A stretch of DNA of 64,000 bases from Lentinula raphanica. Its lineage: Eukaryota; Basidiomycota; Agaricomycetes; Agaricales; Omphalotaceae. The translations under genes were made by a program, and so were the position numbers. Each line of letters opens with the position of its first letter. Within the stretch, counting starts at the first letter, position 1. Below, piece after piece: positions 45,840 to 57,499 of the stretch. The notes below the pieces were generated by a model. It saw only the letters and a list, made by a program, of their open reading frames with translations. It made no database searches and was not told where the DNA came from. The stretch lies in contig JANVFP010000008.1 in NCBI GenBank assembly GCA_027919835.1, positions 1 to 64,000 on the forward strand, read 5' to 3'.

Positions 45840-47314
45840 CTATATATAATCTGCTTCAGGGCATACAATATCCAGTAGTTCATTTTGTAATCTATGTCCT
45901 TCTCTTTTCAGAAAGTTAGCTGTCTCTTGAGCTGGTATATTAGCCTGTTCCTCCACACCATTTTGCAAAACCTCTGGCAGTACATTGCCATCCTGTGCAC
46001 CTAGCCCACCATCTGAGATATCCGCAGAGTAGTCATCAAGTTGCTCTGGATGATCATTGTAGTAGAGGCACATATTGTGCACAATCATCATCGCCTCGAT
46101 GGCCCTCCATACGTCTTGTACATCCTCGTGAAGACCCATATAATGGCAGGAACGGAAACGTAGTTTGAGACATCCAAAGGCATGCTCGACCGTGATGCGC
46201 TGTTTCGAAAGCTGGTAATTAAAATCCTTCATGCACCGTTTATGAGTGTCGCAAGCAGCTCGATCCAGTTCAGTTACACTGAATGGATGGACTGTATAGG
46301 GAGTTGAAGGATAGCCTTTATCGACAAGTATATACCAGTGATCAGGCAGGTACTGATTCCGATGCATCCAGAAGTGGGAATTCTTGAAGATACGAGAATC
46401 GGTGACACTACCAGGCCATCCAAGATCCCATGCACCAAACCAAAAGCCATGGTTCACAATGGCTTGGACTGCATACTGATGTGTTCTGACATGTCAGATG
46501 ATGAGAATAAATAACAGAAATAATCAAATACCCACTGCAAAGAACCCTTTTCGACTTAGATATGCTGGTCCCATCCATGATGGCTGAATGGTTTGTATCA
46601 AAGTACCGTCAGCACTTCCAACACAGTTTGGGAAACGAACAAGATTTTGAATTGCCTCGATAGATTCTTTCTGTTCACTCTCATTGAACCACGCTGCAAA
46701 CTGTCCCCGTAATTCTTGGAATGCTCGGATCACTCGTCGACAGTATAGTATGACTGTACCATAGCCTATACCCATCTTCATCATCGTATCATGTACAGGG
46801 CTTCCCAGTTATCCATGACGTATGAGAAAACATCCCAATTGCCATTGTACAGGCCGTTGAGGCTTTCGACCATGAGAGATGAATATTGGATTCTGCTGAA
46901 GGATGCTGACAAAGGTATCGAAGATTGCCTTTCCAACTCTAGACAGCTTATTGATTGAATAGATCTTTTCAAAGCTGAGGATTTTACGTACCAGAAAATC
47001 GCCCGAAAGTCACGATCAGGTAATTGAAGTGCCAACTGAAAGTATTCTATACTCTTCTGGACCTGAAAATACTGACCACGACTTCCATCACCCTTTAGAT
47101 ACAAGGTATATTCGAGGAAGTCAGCTCCTATGGCTCAAAGCATGAAGGCTTTGTCAGTGCTTTCCTGCAGATGAGACTGATCTCCATCATCTGGAGTCTC
47201 ATCATCAAGATCGGGATGTAATTCTTCATCTTTGATGATATCTGCAGCAAGGAAAAGTTGGGAGGCATCTAGGATGTACTGTTCTTGCACCTGATCAATA
47301 GTTGTTTTGGGCAT
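45840..47314 (-). pseudogene. HARBI1-type DDE transposase of the Harbinger element
   Basis: Reads from MPKTTIDQVQEQYILDASQL at 47314. It continues through exons with RPVQWQLGCFLI, GIGYGTVILYCRRV, NCVGSADGTLI (first Asp), then after an intron near 46495-46530 GWPGSVTDSRIF and ILVDKGYP (second Asp), and RITVEHAFGCLKLRFR (Glu). The order and motifs are those of DDE_Tnp_4/HARBI1. There are two in-frame stops: TGA near 47133 where Trp would fit, and TAA near 46809 where Gln would fit. So it was recently inactivated. Confidence 0.8.
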
Positions 47315-47601
47315 AAAGCGTTGAGGTTGCGTCGTGCGGCGAAATCACTCATAGGCGCCCAATTTTCAGGGGCGTCATTGATTATTTTAATATTATTTAT
47401 TATTTATTATTTTATTCGAGTTAAGAATTGAGTGCCCCAAGTACCCTGTAGTAATCCATAGTTTCCTATATAGTGCCTAGTAGTGTGTTATAGTCAAGGT
47501 AGTGTAGACTCAAGCTACAGCAGTCCATCCACAATGACACCAATGTAGTATACAGAGTGCGAGATAGCAATGGTATTTTATACATATTTAGCTCTTATAG
47601 A

Positions 47602-47824
47602 CATCAGCAAAATCACTCTGTCTCTGGAGTCTCCAGAGACACCCCCCAAATCCTAGAGCAATTTTATCACTTTCAGAGTGCTCAGAGAAAATTTAGCACC
47701 CTCAGAGATCTTCAAAGACATTCAAAGTACTCTCAGAGACTCCAAAGTACTTTTAGTACTCTCAGGCTGCTCAGGATTTGGGGGTGTCTCTAGGGTCTCC
47801 AGGGATAGAGTGATTTTGCTGATG
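47602..47824. mobile_element. MITE 'CATCAGCAAAAT' family, copy 2
   Basis: 223 bp, nearly identical to 5016-5239, flanked by GA at 47600-47601 and 47825-47826. Confidence 0.88.
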
Positions 47825-47826
47825 GA

Positions 47827-49153
47827 TTGAACCATTCAAAGCATTCAGTGAACTGATAGAATTCAGGCATAGGACTATGTATTACAGGTAACAGCGTAAT
47901 GGATGTATTAATGGATGCCCAGAAGTTGACAACATTGTTATGGCGCTCTGAGCACTGCCGCGCCTCACATAACTCTCAAGTCCCACCAACTCAAGTCTTG
48001 ACACTATAATCACCATTGCACCAAGCAAAGTAATGAGCACCTTTTTTATGCATAACGTAGTGTCAATACATACATGGTACCATGGCTTCGGCTGTCCATG
48101 CATATTTGAGTTACTTCTGAAGTTCTGCTTTGTGAAATCTCTGCAATGAGTCCATAAGTAACATACACATGGAGCATCAAATCACTCACTCACCTTTCAG
48201 AGCCTGCTCCCAAGTTCAACATTCTCCTTGCACACAAAATTTTGACCTATTACCCAAGGCCAAGAATTAGCAATGAAACAGTGGGATGATGCATCAATGG
48301 GAACATACAGTGAGCAGCCTTTGCTAGCCTCACTCTTGATGCCAAAAGACTGAGGCTGGAGGGAGGACAAAGCCCCTTCTCAGAAGCATGAAACATTGCC
48401 ACGTAGTGGTTAGAAGGAAAGATTCTTGGAAAGCTTGGCAAAGCTTGCGCGCGGTTTTGGGCGCAATAATTATGTAAATGGATTCCTCCAAATTTACCCA
48501 TAAGTTCTGCATGCATACCTCAGAGAAAAAGTTGAAGTTGAAATTTGGTTGAGTTCTGCAGCCGCTCACCAATGTCACCATCATGACTCGAACCTTGCAA
48601 GACTTTGCGCTGCCGCATACATATCCAACTTGTCAAGGATATTGTCTGTAGCCTATACAGTAATGTACTGGTATGCCTCCTGGCAATATTCTAATACTAA
48701 ACTGATGCCAGTGAGGGCTTTCATGCCAGTACTGGCAGCACTCAACACTACACCAACGTTAGAGCACTATGTAAATTCAAGAGGCCTGCTACTATGCACT
48801 CAGTATTATTGGGATGCTACTACAGAGGCTACAGAATGCTACAGAGACACTGCGGGCATCTATGTGAATGACATCGGTAATGATAACTATATATTTCAAG
48901 CATGGGTGCTGGTAGCTAATTCAGTGTTTCCTGATGTAACGCTCTGAATCAAAGTTGTTTCCATGATTTCATAGATCTAGCATATGAGCAGTGTCCATCT
49001 CAAAGCAGTATCCAATTTGAGCAGCTTACACATACCCAACTGGTCGCAGTTATCAGACAAAAGACGCAGGAGGTGAAGCAAATGCGAATGAAGGTGAGTT
49101 TGAGCAATAATCAGTGATATTTTTACTTATTGGTCTAAACACTACATTAGATT
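47827..49153. other. no gene recognised
   Basis: A 132-codon ORF at 48549-48947 shows no known motif and may be an upstream relic of the next decayed gene. Otherwise nothing. Confidence 0.35.
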
Positions 49154-52100
49154 TTGAGGCGTGATAGATGGATCCGGCACTTTCAACGCAGTCTCAATAA
49201 TCACAAACGACTTCTTATGCTCATCTCTACATGCAATGTTCCTGGTCTGTGCCATCTTATTGCTGTAACTCTGAAACAAGGTTGCTCTCCTGTTGCTATT
49301 GTTACACAACTCGAGCAAGCACTAGATGGCAAAAGCCTAGCACAATCAGGCTTCAGCCAACGAGATTACAATATAGCATTCTTAGTGAAAGCTCTAGGTG
49401 GACCCTCTTTACTTCGCATGCTTCACCGCGCTGAGGGTTATGCTGCTCTCAGTACAATAGAAAAACATCGACCCATCCCACGTCTACTCCCGAGCCTCAA
49501 AACTCCCACACAAGAGGAGATCTGGGTGAATATGAACCAATTACTGAATCCCAAAACAAGAAAACCTCCATCGCCACTGTGATCCGGTGGACTTTCTGGT
49601 ATCATTGTAATGATTGATGGAGTTGCTTTAGAAGAGGTTCCTCAATATGAAAGATATTGAGACTCACTCGTTGATTTATGCTGGGAACACTGCAATGGGA
49701 TCAATTTGCACGCTGACAGCTATGAAGCCATTGAAGCCATCAGAGTGGCACTGGAAAGTAGTACCTTCTGAATTTGAGCTCAGGATATGATTCTCATTTA
49801 CTCTACAGAGAAATGTCATCTCGGCAAAGATGGGACTGTACTCGCGATTGCTCCTGTCACCGATCGGGAGCAGTACAATCCAGTTCCGTTAATCCTCTCA
49901 CCCTTGTGCAAAAAGGAGACTGGCGCAAATCTCAAAGTTTGGCTGCAGTTGTTCATGATGATGTGGCAGGAACATCCGTACGGAGAAGCGTTGTATAGGC
50001 CAATATATTCACTTGCAAGTGACGGGGAGTCTTCATTCTGATTGGCTCGATTCCAGCTTTGCATGACCGAGGAGGTAGAGCGGTCCAGTGTCCTGGGTCA
50101 GGTTCAAGTATGTAGACTTCCGGGACTGAACCATCAGACTGGTTCTAACTATATTCTCGGTACTTGTGATTATAAACATGTCTTCAAGCATAAGTGTATT
50201 CATCAATTCCTTGAGTCCTGATATGAGTTCTGATGTATTAATACAGGATCCGCTACGTTACTTCAAAGCTGGTCAGGTATTCTTGTGAATGATACTGTCA
50301 TTTCAACGCAGGACTTCTGTAATGGTCTAGTGATGACCGGACTCAACAAAGAAGATGCAAAAAATCTACTTGACCCCATGGATAAGCAAAATGTGCCTAA
50401 AGTGGTTTGACTTCTTCAAAATTTACGATCTCTGCATAAACTTCTGCCTCCTGCTTATCCTGACGAGAGGAAAAGGCACATTGCAATTGACTTTGTAATG
50501 GAGACCCTTGACCACTTTTTTCAACCGTTTATCAGTATTGACATGGATTTGGAAGATCAGTGTTGGTCTTTGGCAGTATACGCCCACCTCACGGCAGCAA
50601 CGTATTTCAAGAGTGGATTAAGCTTCCTAACCTCTGCGCTGTATGTCGATTCTCAGGCCATTGGTAAGATCAAACTTCATTAATCATACCTCGGTGCATG
50701 CTCATTTTTTTCGCTTGTAATCAAGAATATTTTCTTCACCATTGTTGCTAAACTCACACTTGATGATCCCAACATTTGCTACTACATCATTCTTGATGGT
50801 ACAGACCATATAGAACGAGTTTTTGCAAACACTTGTACTTAGGATCATAACCATAACTTCAATGCTCAGCAACTTGCACAGAAACTGAGCATCTCCACCG
50901 AAATTGTCGCCACTCTTACTCGCAATCCTGATCTCGATTTTGGACATCGTCAACTCAATCTACGCGGCACAATGAGTATTGATCATATCAATCCTGCATC
51001 TTGGAAAGGGAACTACGGAGTTGGAGATGTCTCTCTCAGCAAAATCTGGTCTGAAGCTGCAATCAGTGCAACAGCCATTCTCGGATGTATATTCAATTCA
51101 TCTACCATTGTTGACTTTAGACAGTGGTTCTCATCTACTGACCAGGATTTCCTTCGGCCCTTTGGGGGCAAATATGTTGGAACCATGTTTGATGATGACG
51201 ATGCTTCTCGCGTTGACCAATTGGTTGAAGATAACACAAACTTGGATCGCACAGAACAATACAGTGATACCGATGCCAATGATGACAATGACTACAATTC
51301 TCTACACCTAGGTAGTTTCGATGAATACTTGGATCTACATGAATCAATGCATGCCGAAGATCAGAATTCTTTCAACAATTGCTTTCTGGACAGTGGAAGT
51401 TGCCAATGAGGACGATCCATCAAGAACATGGAAGTTCCTTAAAAGTTCTCTTGTACACGTTCTTTGTGGAGGAGAGAAGGTACAACGGAAGGTTGCTATG
51501 CGTACATTGCATGCACAAGGCATTACAATGGATGATTTACAGAAGAAACCCAAGCTAGAATGGGAAACGAGTTGTGCTGATGCCGATGTTATGAAAGTCA
51601 GAGATCCAGCTACGGTATTGGTTCGCATTGGCACAGGCAAAGACACCCAGGTCTGTCTTATTGCTGTCACCATCATAGGCTTTTCCATCCCAGGTGTGCG
51701 TGGACTGGCCTCCGAAGTAGCCCTTGATAAACTAGAAGCAAAGGGAAGCAAGTGTCCATCTGTGATTGCTCAGATTTTGGAGCTGGTCTCAGAAGATTTG
51801 GACCCCACTTTCTGGGTCTGGACAGGCAAATACATTTCCATTGCCACGGATACAGCTAATTCAAGTCTCACATCCACTCAGAAGCACTTTCGACTCACTA
51901 TTCCTGGAAATCTGGTCCATTCCCTAGCTGCTGATACCGTTAAATTATCACAATTGTCATCACTTCCCACCACCTTGCAATTCTTGACTCATGAACTACT
52001 CGAATCAAGTGAGTATGCATGGTTGGAACTTTCTCCTGACACTCCCGACGAATTTCTATCCAACTTGGAGACTCTGCTGACATTTCCCATCATGCTTTCA

Positions 52101-52848
52101 CATATCCCTTACCATGATTCAGCTGGTAAATCTGTCTCCATTATTGAGAACATCCCATTGCAGGCTCTGACCTCAAAGAAGAAATTAGAATGGCAGCTCT
52201 GAGGTCAACTGCTTCACATGTGATATCACAATGAAGCTTTCCAATATGAGAATGCATGTTGGTGGTCATATCTTGCTGATGCTCTGAAGCGGCGCTGGCT
52301 CTGAAAATGAGCAAAACTCACAGATCATGGGTTCAGATCCTTGTGGATGGTGTGGGTGAGATAGTAGTGTCACCGGTTGCTGGACATGGCTGATACTAGA
52401 TCCCAAAGGCAAGAAATAGCCACGTACCTTGAAATCGAACTGCGAGTATCACTATGGGAGCATGAGGTATAGTGCAGCAGCAACATTCAGCATATCGAGT
52501 CTCTGCACGAATGTGCTGCTCCATTGTCCACTCTGCAATGAGTCACTTTCTGGCGAAAAACGCACATTCTGGAAATATAATGCCATGCATCACTTGTTAT
52601 CACAGCACTCATCAGGGGACCTGGGCGAAGAAATTTCACTTCCTAAAGTGCCGCTGGAATTCATTCTCGATACATTTACTTCACGAAAGGAGGAGACTGC
52701 ATTAGGAGTCCAGGAAGATGCAACCAAGGAATATCAAGATACATATGGCATTCCCATGTCAGACGATTTGGAAAACTTCGATTATCTTGCTCAAAAAAGG
52801 GCTTTATCATACAGTACTGATAGTGAACATGTACATAAGCGCAGGTAG
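49154..52848 (+). pseudogene. decayed copy of a large basidiomycete repetitive gene
   Basis: Discontinuous frames give a long multi-exon protein. A segment at about 50680-51010 has ILDGTDHIERVF, AQQLAQKLSISTEIVATL, RNPDLDFGHRQLNL and IDHINPASWKGN, a block I know from large uncharacterised Agaricomycete proteins present in many copies per genome. TAG at 50840-50842 stands where Gln is usual, next to DH. The 3' part has two zinc-finger-like clusters (CFTCD..MRMHVGGH at about 52210; CPLCNE...MHHLLSQH at about 52530). Frame breaks near 49600-50500, 51400 and 52200-52430 show decay. Original function unknown; the copy number of the family suggests a mobile origin, which is inference. Confidence 0.55.
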
Positions 52849-53181
52849 ACAGCGGAGTATGGATTTATAATAATCGAGCAACAAGTGTTGGCCTCATGTT
52901 ATGCTACGTTTGGCACCTGCATCCATGCCCAATGTTATGGACAATGACAGTTCTTCTTCCCCTTATCAACTCTCATCTGATGCTGGTACCCCAAACTCAA
53001 ATACATGCTATATACAGTGTAGATCTACCAAATCTTCTGTCTCAATCAAACAACAAAAGATTGATGGGGAACCAGTAGAAGAGCAAGACGAAGATGAACT
53101 TATGCTTTGGAGCAGCTCACAAACTGGCTCAAAAAGATTGCACCAGTATGATTGTCTGAATCTTTCATGTTACAATAATTG

Positions 53182-53406
53182 CATCAGGAAAAGTACCCTT
53201 GACCTAGGTAACCCAGAGATACCCCCCAAAACCTAGGCTCTCCCAAAGCACCCAAAAAAATCTGAGGCAAACTCAGGCTTGCCCAGGCTTTTCCAGGCAA
53301 ACTCAGGCTTGCTCAAACTTTTTCAGGCAAATTCAAAGTTTTTAAACTGCTGAGGTTTTGGGGGGTATCTCTAGGCAGCCTAGGCACCAGGTCAGTTTTG
53401 CTGATG
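53182..53406. mobile_element. MITE related to the 'CATCAGCAAAAT' family, copy 3
   Basis: 225 bp, CATCAGGAAAAG... and ...GTCAGTTTTGCTGATG, flanked by TG at 53180-53181 and 53407-53408. The inner arms carry GATACCCCCCAAAACCTA and its mirror. The internal sequence (repeats of caggcaaactcaggctt) differs from copies 1 and 2. Confidence 0.8.
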
Positions 53407-53482
53407 TGAACTCCCTACTATCAGACTCTATGATCTCGGACTGGATGATTCTCAACTCAAATCCTACCCGTATTATCAGAAT

Positions 53483-53946
53483 ATGAGAGCTTTTAATGAT
53501 CTCGATGATGATCACAGTGATAATGAGTTGGGGATCATTGAATCACAAAGAGGGCGAAACGGATATGGTTATGATTTGCAGTCTGATGATTTAGATACTG
53601 AGGTGGATGGTAAGTACCATTTGGTGGCTCTCTACACTCACTAACGAAGGAAATTATAGATGACTTTCACCGATTGACAGGATCTCCTCAGATCAAATCT
53701 GAACCCAAGAAGTTGTCGTACAATGATCAAGCAGCTCTGGATCGAGTACTGGCTGAAAACAGATCACTCTCAGCTCAGATCACCAATCTATGTGCTCAGA
53801 ACCGTATTCTGCTGGATATTATACAGTGGACAGGCAATATCTTCTTGGACATCACTCACGCGAGTAAACGCCTCGATGCACCAGCAGGGTTTCGAGACAC
53901 ACTCAATGCCTATTTCTTAGATAACGGTGTTGAAGAGAGTCAGTAG
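53483..53946 (+). CDS. small coiled-coil protein of unknown function
   Basis: Two exons (53483-53608 and 53660-53946; GTAAGT..ATAG intron). It begins MRAFNDLDDDHSDNELGII and has a coiled-coil-like run AALDRVLAENRSLSAQITNL, ending GVEESQ. The frame stays open upstream of the ATG to the MITE at 53406, and a low-complexity ORF at 52924-53180 may be its 5' exon, cut by that MITE. No family recognised. Confidence 0.4.
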
Positions 53947-54305
53947 ATGTAGTTACAGCCCTCTAATACTATGAAAATCCAAACGATTGCCTTTCCTTTG
54001 CTATGTTTTGTCAATTTCTTGCTGCACTTCTGCAACATGGCTCACTCATGGCTCACTCATGGCTAGCTCACGGCACACTCACGGCTAACTCGCGGCAAGT
54101 CTGGCAAGTGCATTGCCTCTGTTGACCAAACAAACCCCAACAGGTTTTGCGATACCAGGTTTTCTGCTTACGTGGGGCCCCCTGCCCATGCCAGAATGTG
54201 CTTATGTCGCAATGGAGATGCATAAAAGGCTGTTTCAATTTATTAAGCGCCGGCGGGCGCTCTCAGAACATCACAGTCGTGTCATCTGGGTGTCACGGTT
54301 ACTAT
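53947..54305. other. no gene recognised
   Basis: Contains repeated gctcactcatggct units at about 54040-54090. Nothing else. Confidence 0.4.
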
Positions 54306-54307
54306 TA

Positions 54308-54927
54308 CAGTCGCCTCTGTAATAAGGCATACCCCTCGGTCATAGGCCAAAAGTATGCCTTATGACAGAGTATGCCCTCTGGCAGAGGTCATATCCAGAA
54401 GCGCCCACCAGTGCCTAAAAGTGGTAAGAGATAATGAGTCTTGATTTGACCAACACATAGATAGTAGCTTGAAAGGAACAGTAGCCAATGATCTATGACA
54501 GAGAATTCCATGATTCTTGTTTGAATGGGACCTTGCAGCATCCTCGAACTAAGGTAGATGTAGCAAATCTTTCTTGTATTGACATGCCGGCTGCCACTCA
54601 TGGCGACGGCAACATCATAGTTGCTCTCGGCATTGTCAATGGCCTCAATTTTTTAAGAGCTCTTCTCTATAGAAGGCAATTATTGACTATCAGAACCAAG
54701 AAATATAAATATTTTGCATGTAAAAGCTGACAAATTTCACCAAAATCATCCGGTCTCAACTACTTTAATAGGAAGGTATGCCCTATCAACTCGCCAAAAA
54801 GCTATGCCTTATGCCTTACTACAGAGTTATGCCTTATGCCCACTAAACCGAGTTGGTTGGGCCAAAAATGTATGCCCTATTACAGAGTATGCCTTATTCT
54901 GGGTATGCCTTATTACAGAGGCGACTG
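54308..54927. mobile_element. 620-bp pogo/Fot-like MITE
   Basis: Inverted ends CAGTCGCCTCTGTAATAAGG, flanked by TA at 54306-54307 and 54928-54929. TATGCC(T/C)TA(T/C)..ACAGAG motifs recur near both ends. The CAGTC ends and TA duplication point to the Tc1/mariner (pogo/Fot) group. Non-coding. Confidence 0.75.
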
Positions 54928-55490
54928 TAGCTACGAAAATCATAGGAACTACGGAGCTACGAAATCCGTAGGCCCAACTTTGAACAGACCTATTGAGCCG
55001 ACAAACTTACTAAACTCTGCATCATAGACTATACATCGACGCTGGCACCTCCGGCGGTCATGCAAATCAACAACGTCGTCACACAATCAACCCTATCGTA
55101 TCTCGCCAAATTCTTCAAGATTGTGTCGCGCGAACCAAGAAAAGTCCAAAAGCCTGATGAACCGTTGTGACCATTACTACGCTACGCTCTAGTAGTCACC
55201 AAAAGCCAGCGTAATATATCTACTCAACATCCGAAGCGTGTGGAGAATTATTGGCCGAGTGTACTGGACTTCCCTTCTTACTAGCCTTGATCTCCCCCTT
55301 ATCTGTCCACGTCTTCCCATCCGACTTCATCTCATACGTATGCACCTCAGTCACCGCCGTGTTCTTCTCCAATGCAGGCCACTCATCGTCTGCCCAGATA
55401 TTATGTACCTTGTCGTACTCGGGCCCATACACCAAATGCGCCTTCTTATCCGCCGGTTTTGCGTACTCTGCAAACGCTCCACACACCGCA

Positions 55491-57499
55491 TATGATGTTC
55501 AATGTGCACAAAAAATAATAAGTGACCTGCGAACTCAAACATAGAGATGGCCCGCGAACTCAGAAGAGCCCGCGAACTCAGAAGGGACCGCGAACTCAAA
55601 AGGAACCGGCGAACTCAAAAGCCTGGACCGGGTACTCGGAGCTAAGTCATGTGAGTGGTAGCCGAGCATATGCCGAATGGGCGCTAATGAGCGCTAATTA
55701 CCACTCCCTGCACTGCCGAATTGCCGTTGATCATATGGCAAAATCACGGCATCTAGATCTAAAGGGTTGTCTTAATATTCCCACACTCCCTCTTTTCGTT
55801 CAACACTCTATCTCTTCGACCTCGTCTTCAGCTCCTCCACATGATAGGGCTCCTGGGAGCATCCTCAAGACCGCCCGGGATACTATGTGACAGATAGGGC
55901 ATGACTGAGGGGGTTGGAGCACGATGATGAGGCCCGTAACCAATACTCTGTGAGTGTGAACTGTCCACACTTTGTCCTGTCACTAACAAGGAATTGCTGT
56001 AGATTGTGACCCTCCACGAGCTCCTTTGACCCATCTGATGCTGCCAACATTATATTTGCTCTGCTTATGCAGTCCCGACGTGTGAAGTGTTGTCTCAGCT
56101 CTTTCACTGGTCCCTGGAACATTTCGACTCGCTTACGCGTCATCTGGCCTTCACGAGATGACAATGACACTGGCAAGATGAGGAAGGACAACGGTGACGA
56201 GAACGAGACGAGGAAGGTCAACAATGATGAGACGAGGATGCGGTTGTGGTGTTAATTACGCGCCATTCGTGCACAAAACGTTACAAGCATTTTCTCGCCT
56301 TCGCTCTCATTCGTTCAAGCCTCACACGCTTCACCTTCTCAATTGAAGAAATTCGAGTCGCCTTCTGGTTCAACAACTTCGTTTGCGTCCCTTCTGTCTG
56401 TTCTATCACTTGTGGCTCATATCCCTTCCTCCCGATCTGTGATGAAGACGACGTGGGAAAAGACTACAACGGCCTAATTATGCAGCCCGTGGACGCCCAG
56501 CCCCTCATTTAGGCAAGGCTTCACTGGCTGCTGGAGCGACCTCAAATTATTCACCCGACAGATGAAAACCCAATACCCGTTGAGCTTCGGCCTCCGTATA
56601 CAGGTCGGGTTGGCTTTGGAACTCCCCAACCTGACCTGCGCCATACTATACCGCGGCGCGGCTTTTCTGTAATTGCCTTTGGATCCTCATGTGTACTGCC
56701 AGTCTGCCAGCCTTTCAACTGGCCCGTCGAGTCTTTGGTTGATCTCCGCGCGGGCCATACCCAAATCATGAACCATCATCGGTACATGCGCTGTTTCATC
56801 CTCTCATCTCTGGATGTAGGCTGCCAACAACATATACTGTGGCAACTTCGTGTATTTTTCTTATCTCTTTCATGACGCCTTGCCTTGTTTTCATTGGCTT
56901 GTGCACATCTCTCTTTTCATTCGCCTCGTTTTGGCCCAGTCATTCAACTTTGTCAGTTTATTTGCATTCCATGGCTCCTGTTTCACCGTCTCGGCTTGTT
57001 TTTCTCGTTGTTCTTCATTTTTTGTTTGGAAACCTGGTGTCATACATAATTTGTTAAACCTTGTGGCTTCAAGCTGTTTGTACATGGCAATTCTATTCAT
57101 ATTATCTTGCTTGACATTGCTTCTGTGAGCACTTCACTGAGATTTGTCTTGAATTTGAGCCCCAGTGCTTTGCCATTGGTATGAATTTCAGTCACTATGT
57201 AGTGTATGTTACAGTATGTAAATTGGTGTACTAGAAGAACACAAAATCTATCATTGGTCTTGAGTTTATGGTCCGTTCTGAATTTGCAGTCCATTTTGAG
57301 TTCGCGGTACCTTCTGAGTTTGCAGTCCATTTCGAGTTCGCGGTACCCTCTGAGTTCGCGGTACCTTCTGGTACCTTCTGAGTTCGCGGTACCTTCTGAG
57401 TTCGCGGCCCATTTCGAGTTCGCGTCACCTTTTGAGTTCGCGGGCATCTAGAATCGAGTTCGCGTACGTAATTATTTTTTGTGCACTTTGAACAGCATA
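55491..57499. mobile_element. 2009-bp DNA transposon with GCGAACTC subterminal repeats
   Basis: Flanked by ACCGCA (55485-55490 and 57500-57505), a 6-bp duplication confirmed by the uninterrupted copy at 62079. Ends TATGATGTTCAATGTGCACA and TATGCTGTTCAAAGTGCACA are inverted. About five GCGAACTC motifs follow the left end and about eight lie inverted before the right end. No transposase. It includes a hAT-like 3' end (56485-56657). Superfamily unclear. Confidence 0.85.
56485..56657 (+). mobile_element. nested fragment resembling the hAT 3' end at 335-553
   Basis: Same order of motifs as 335-553: cagcccctc..ttaggcaaggct, acccgttgagg-like sequence, a gtcgggttgg run and a final gccatac. Confidence 0.55.

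Larger units (their letters stand above)
44327..47439. mobile_element. PIF/Harbinger-type transposon, near complete
   Basis: Inverted ends TGGGGCACTCAATTCTTAA at 44327 and its mirror ending 47439, flanked by AGT (44324-44326 and 47440-47442), a 3-bp duplication as in PIF/Harbinger. It contains the two-gene set of this superfamily: a SANT/Myb-like DNA-binding protein on the + strand and an HARBI1-type DDE transposase on the minus strand, convergent with a gap of about 30 bp. Confidence 0.88.

Noticed and set aside
47557..47793. 78-codon ORF on the + strand
   Set aside because: Lies almost wholly in a non-coding MITE; the same peptide appears in the gag copy because the MITE is repeated.
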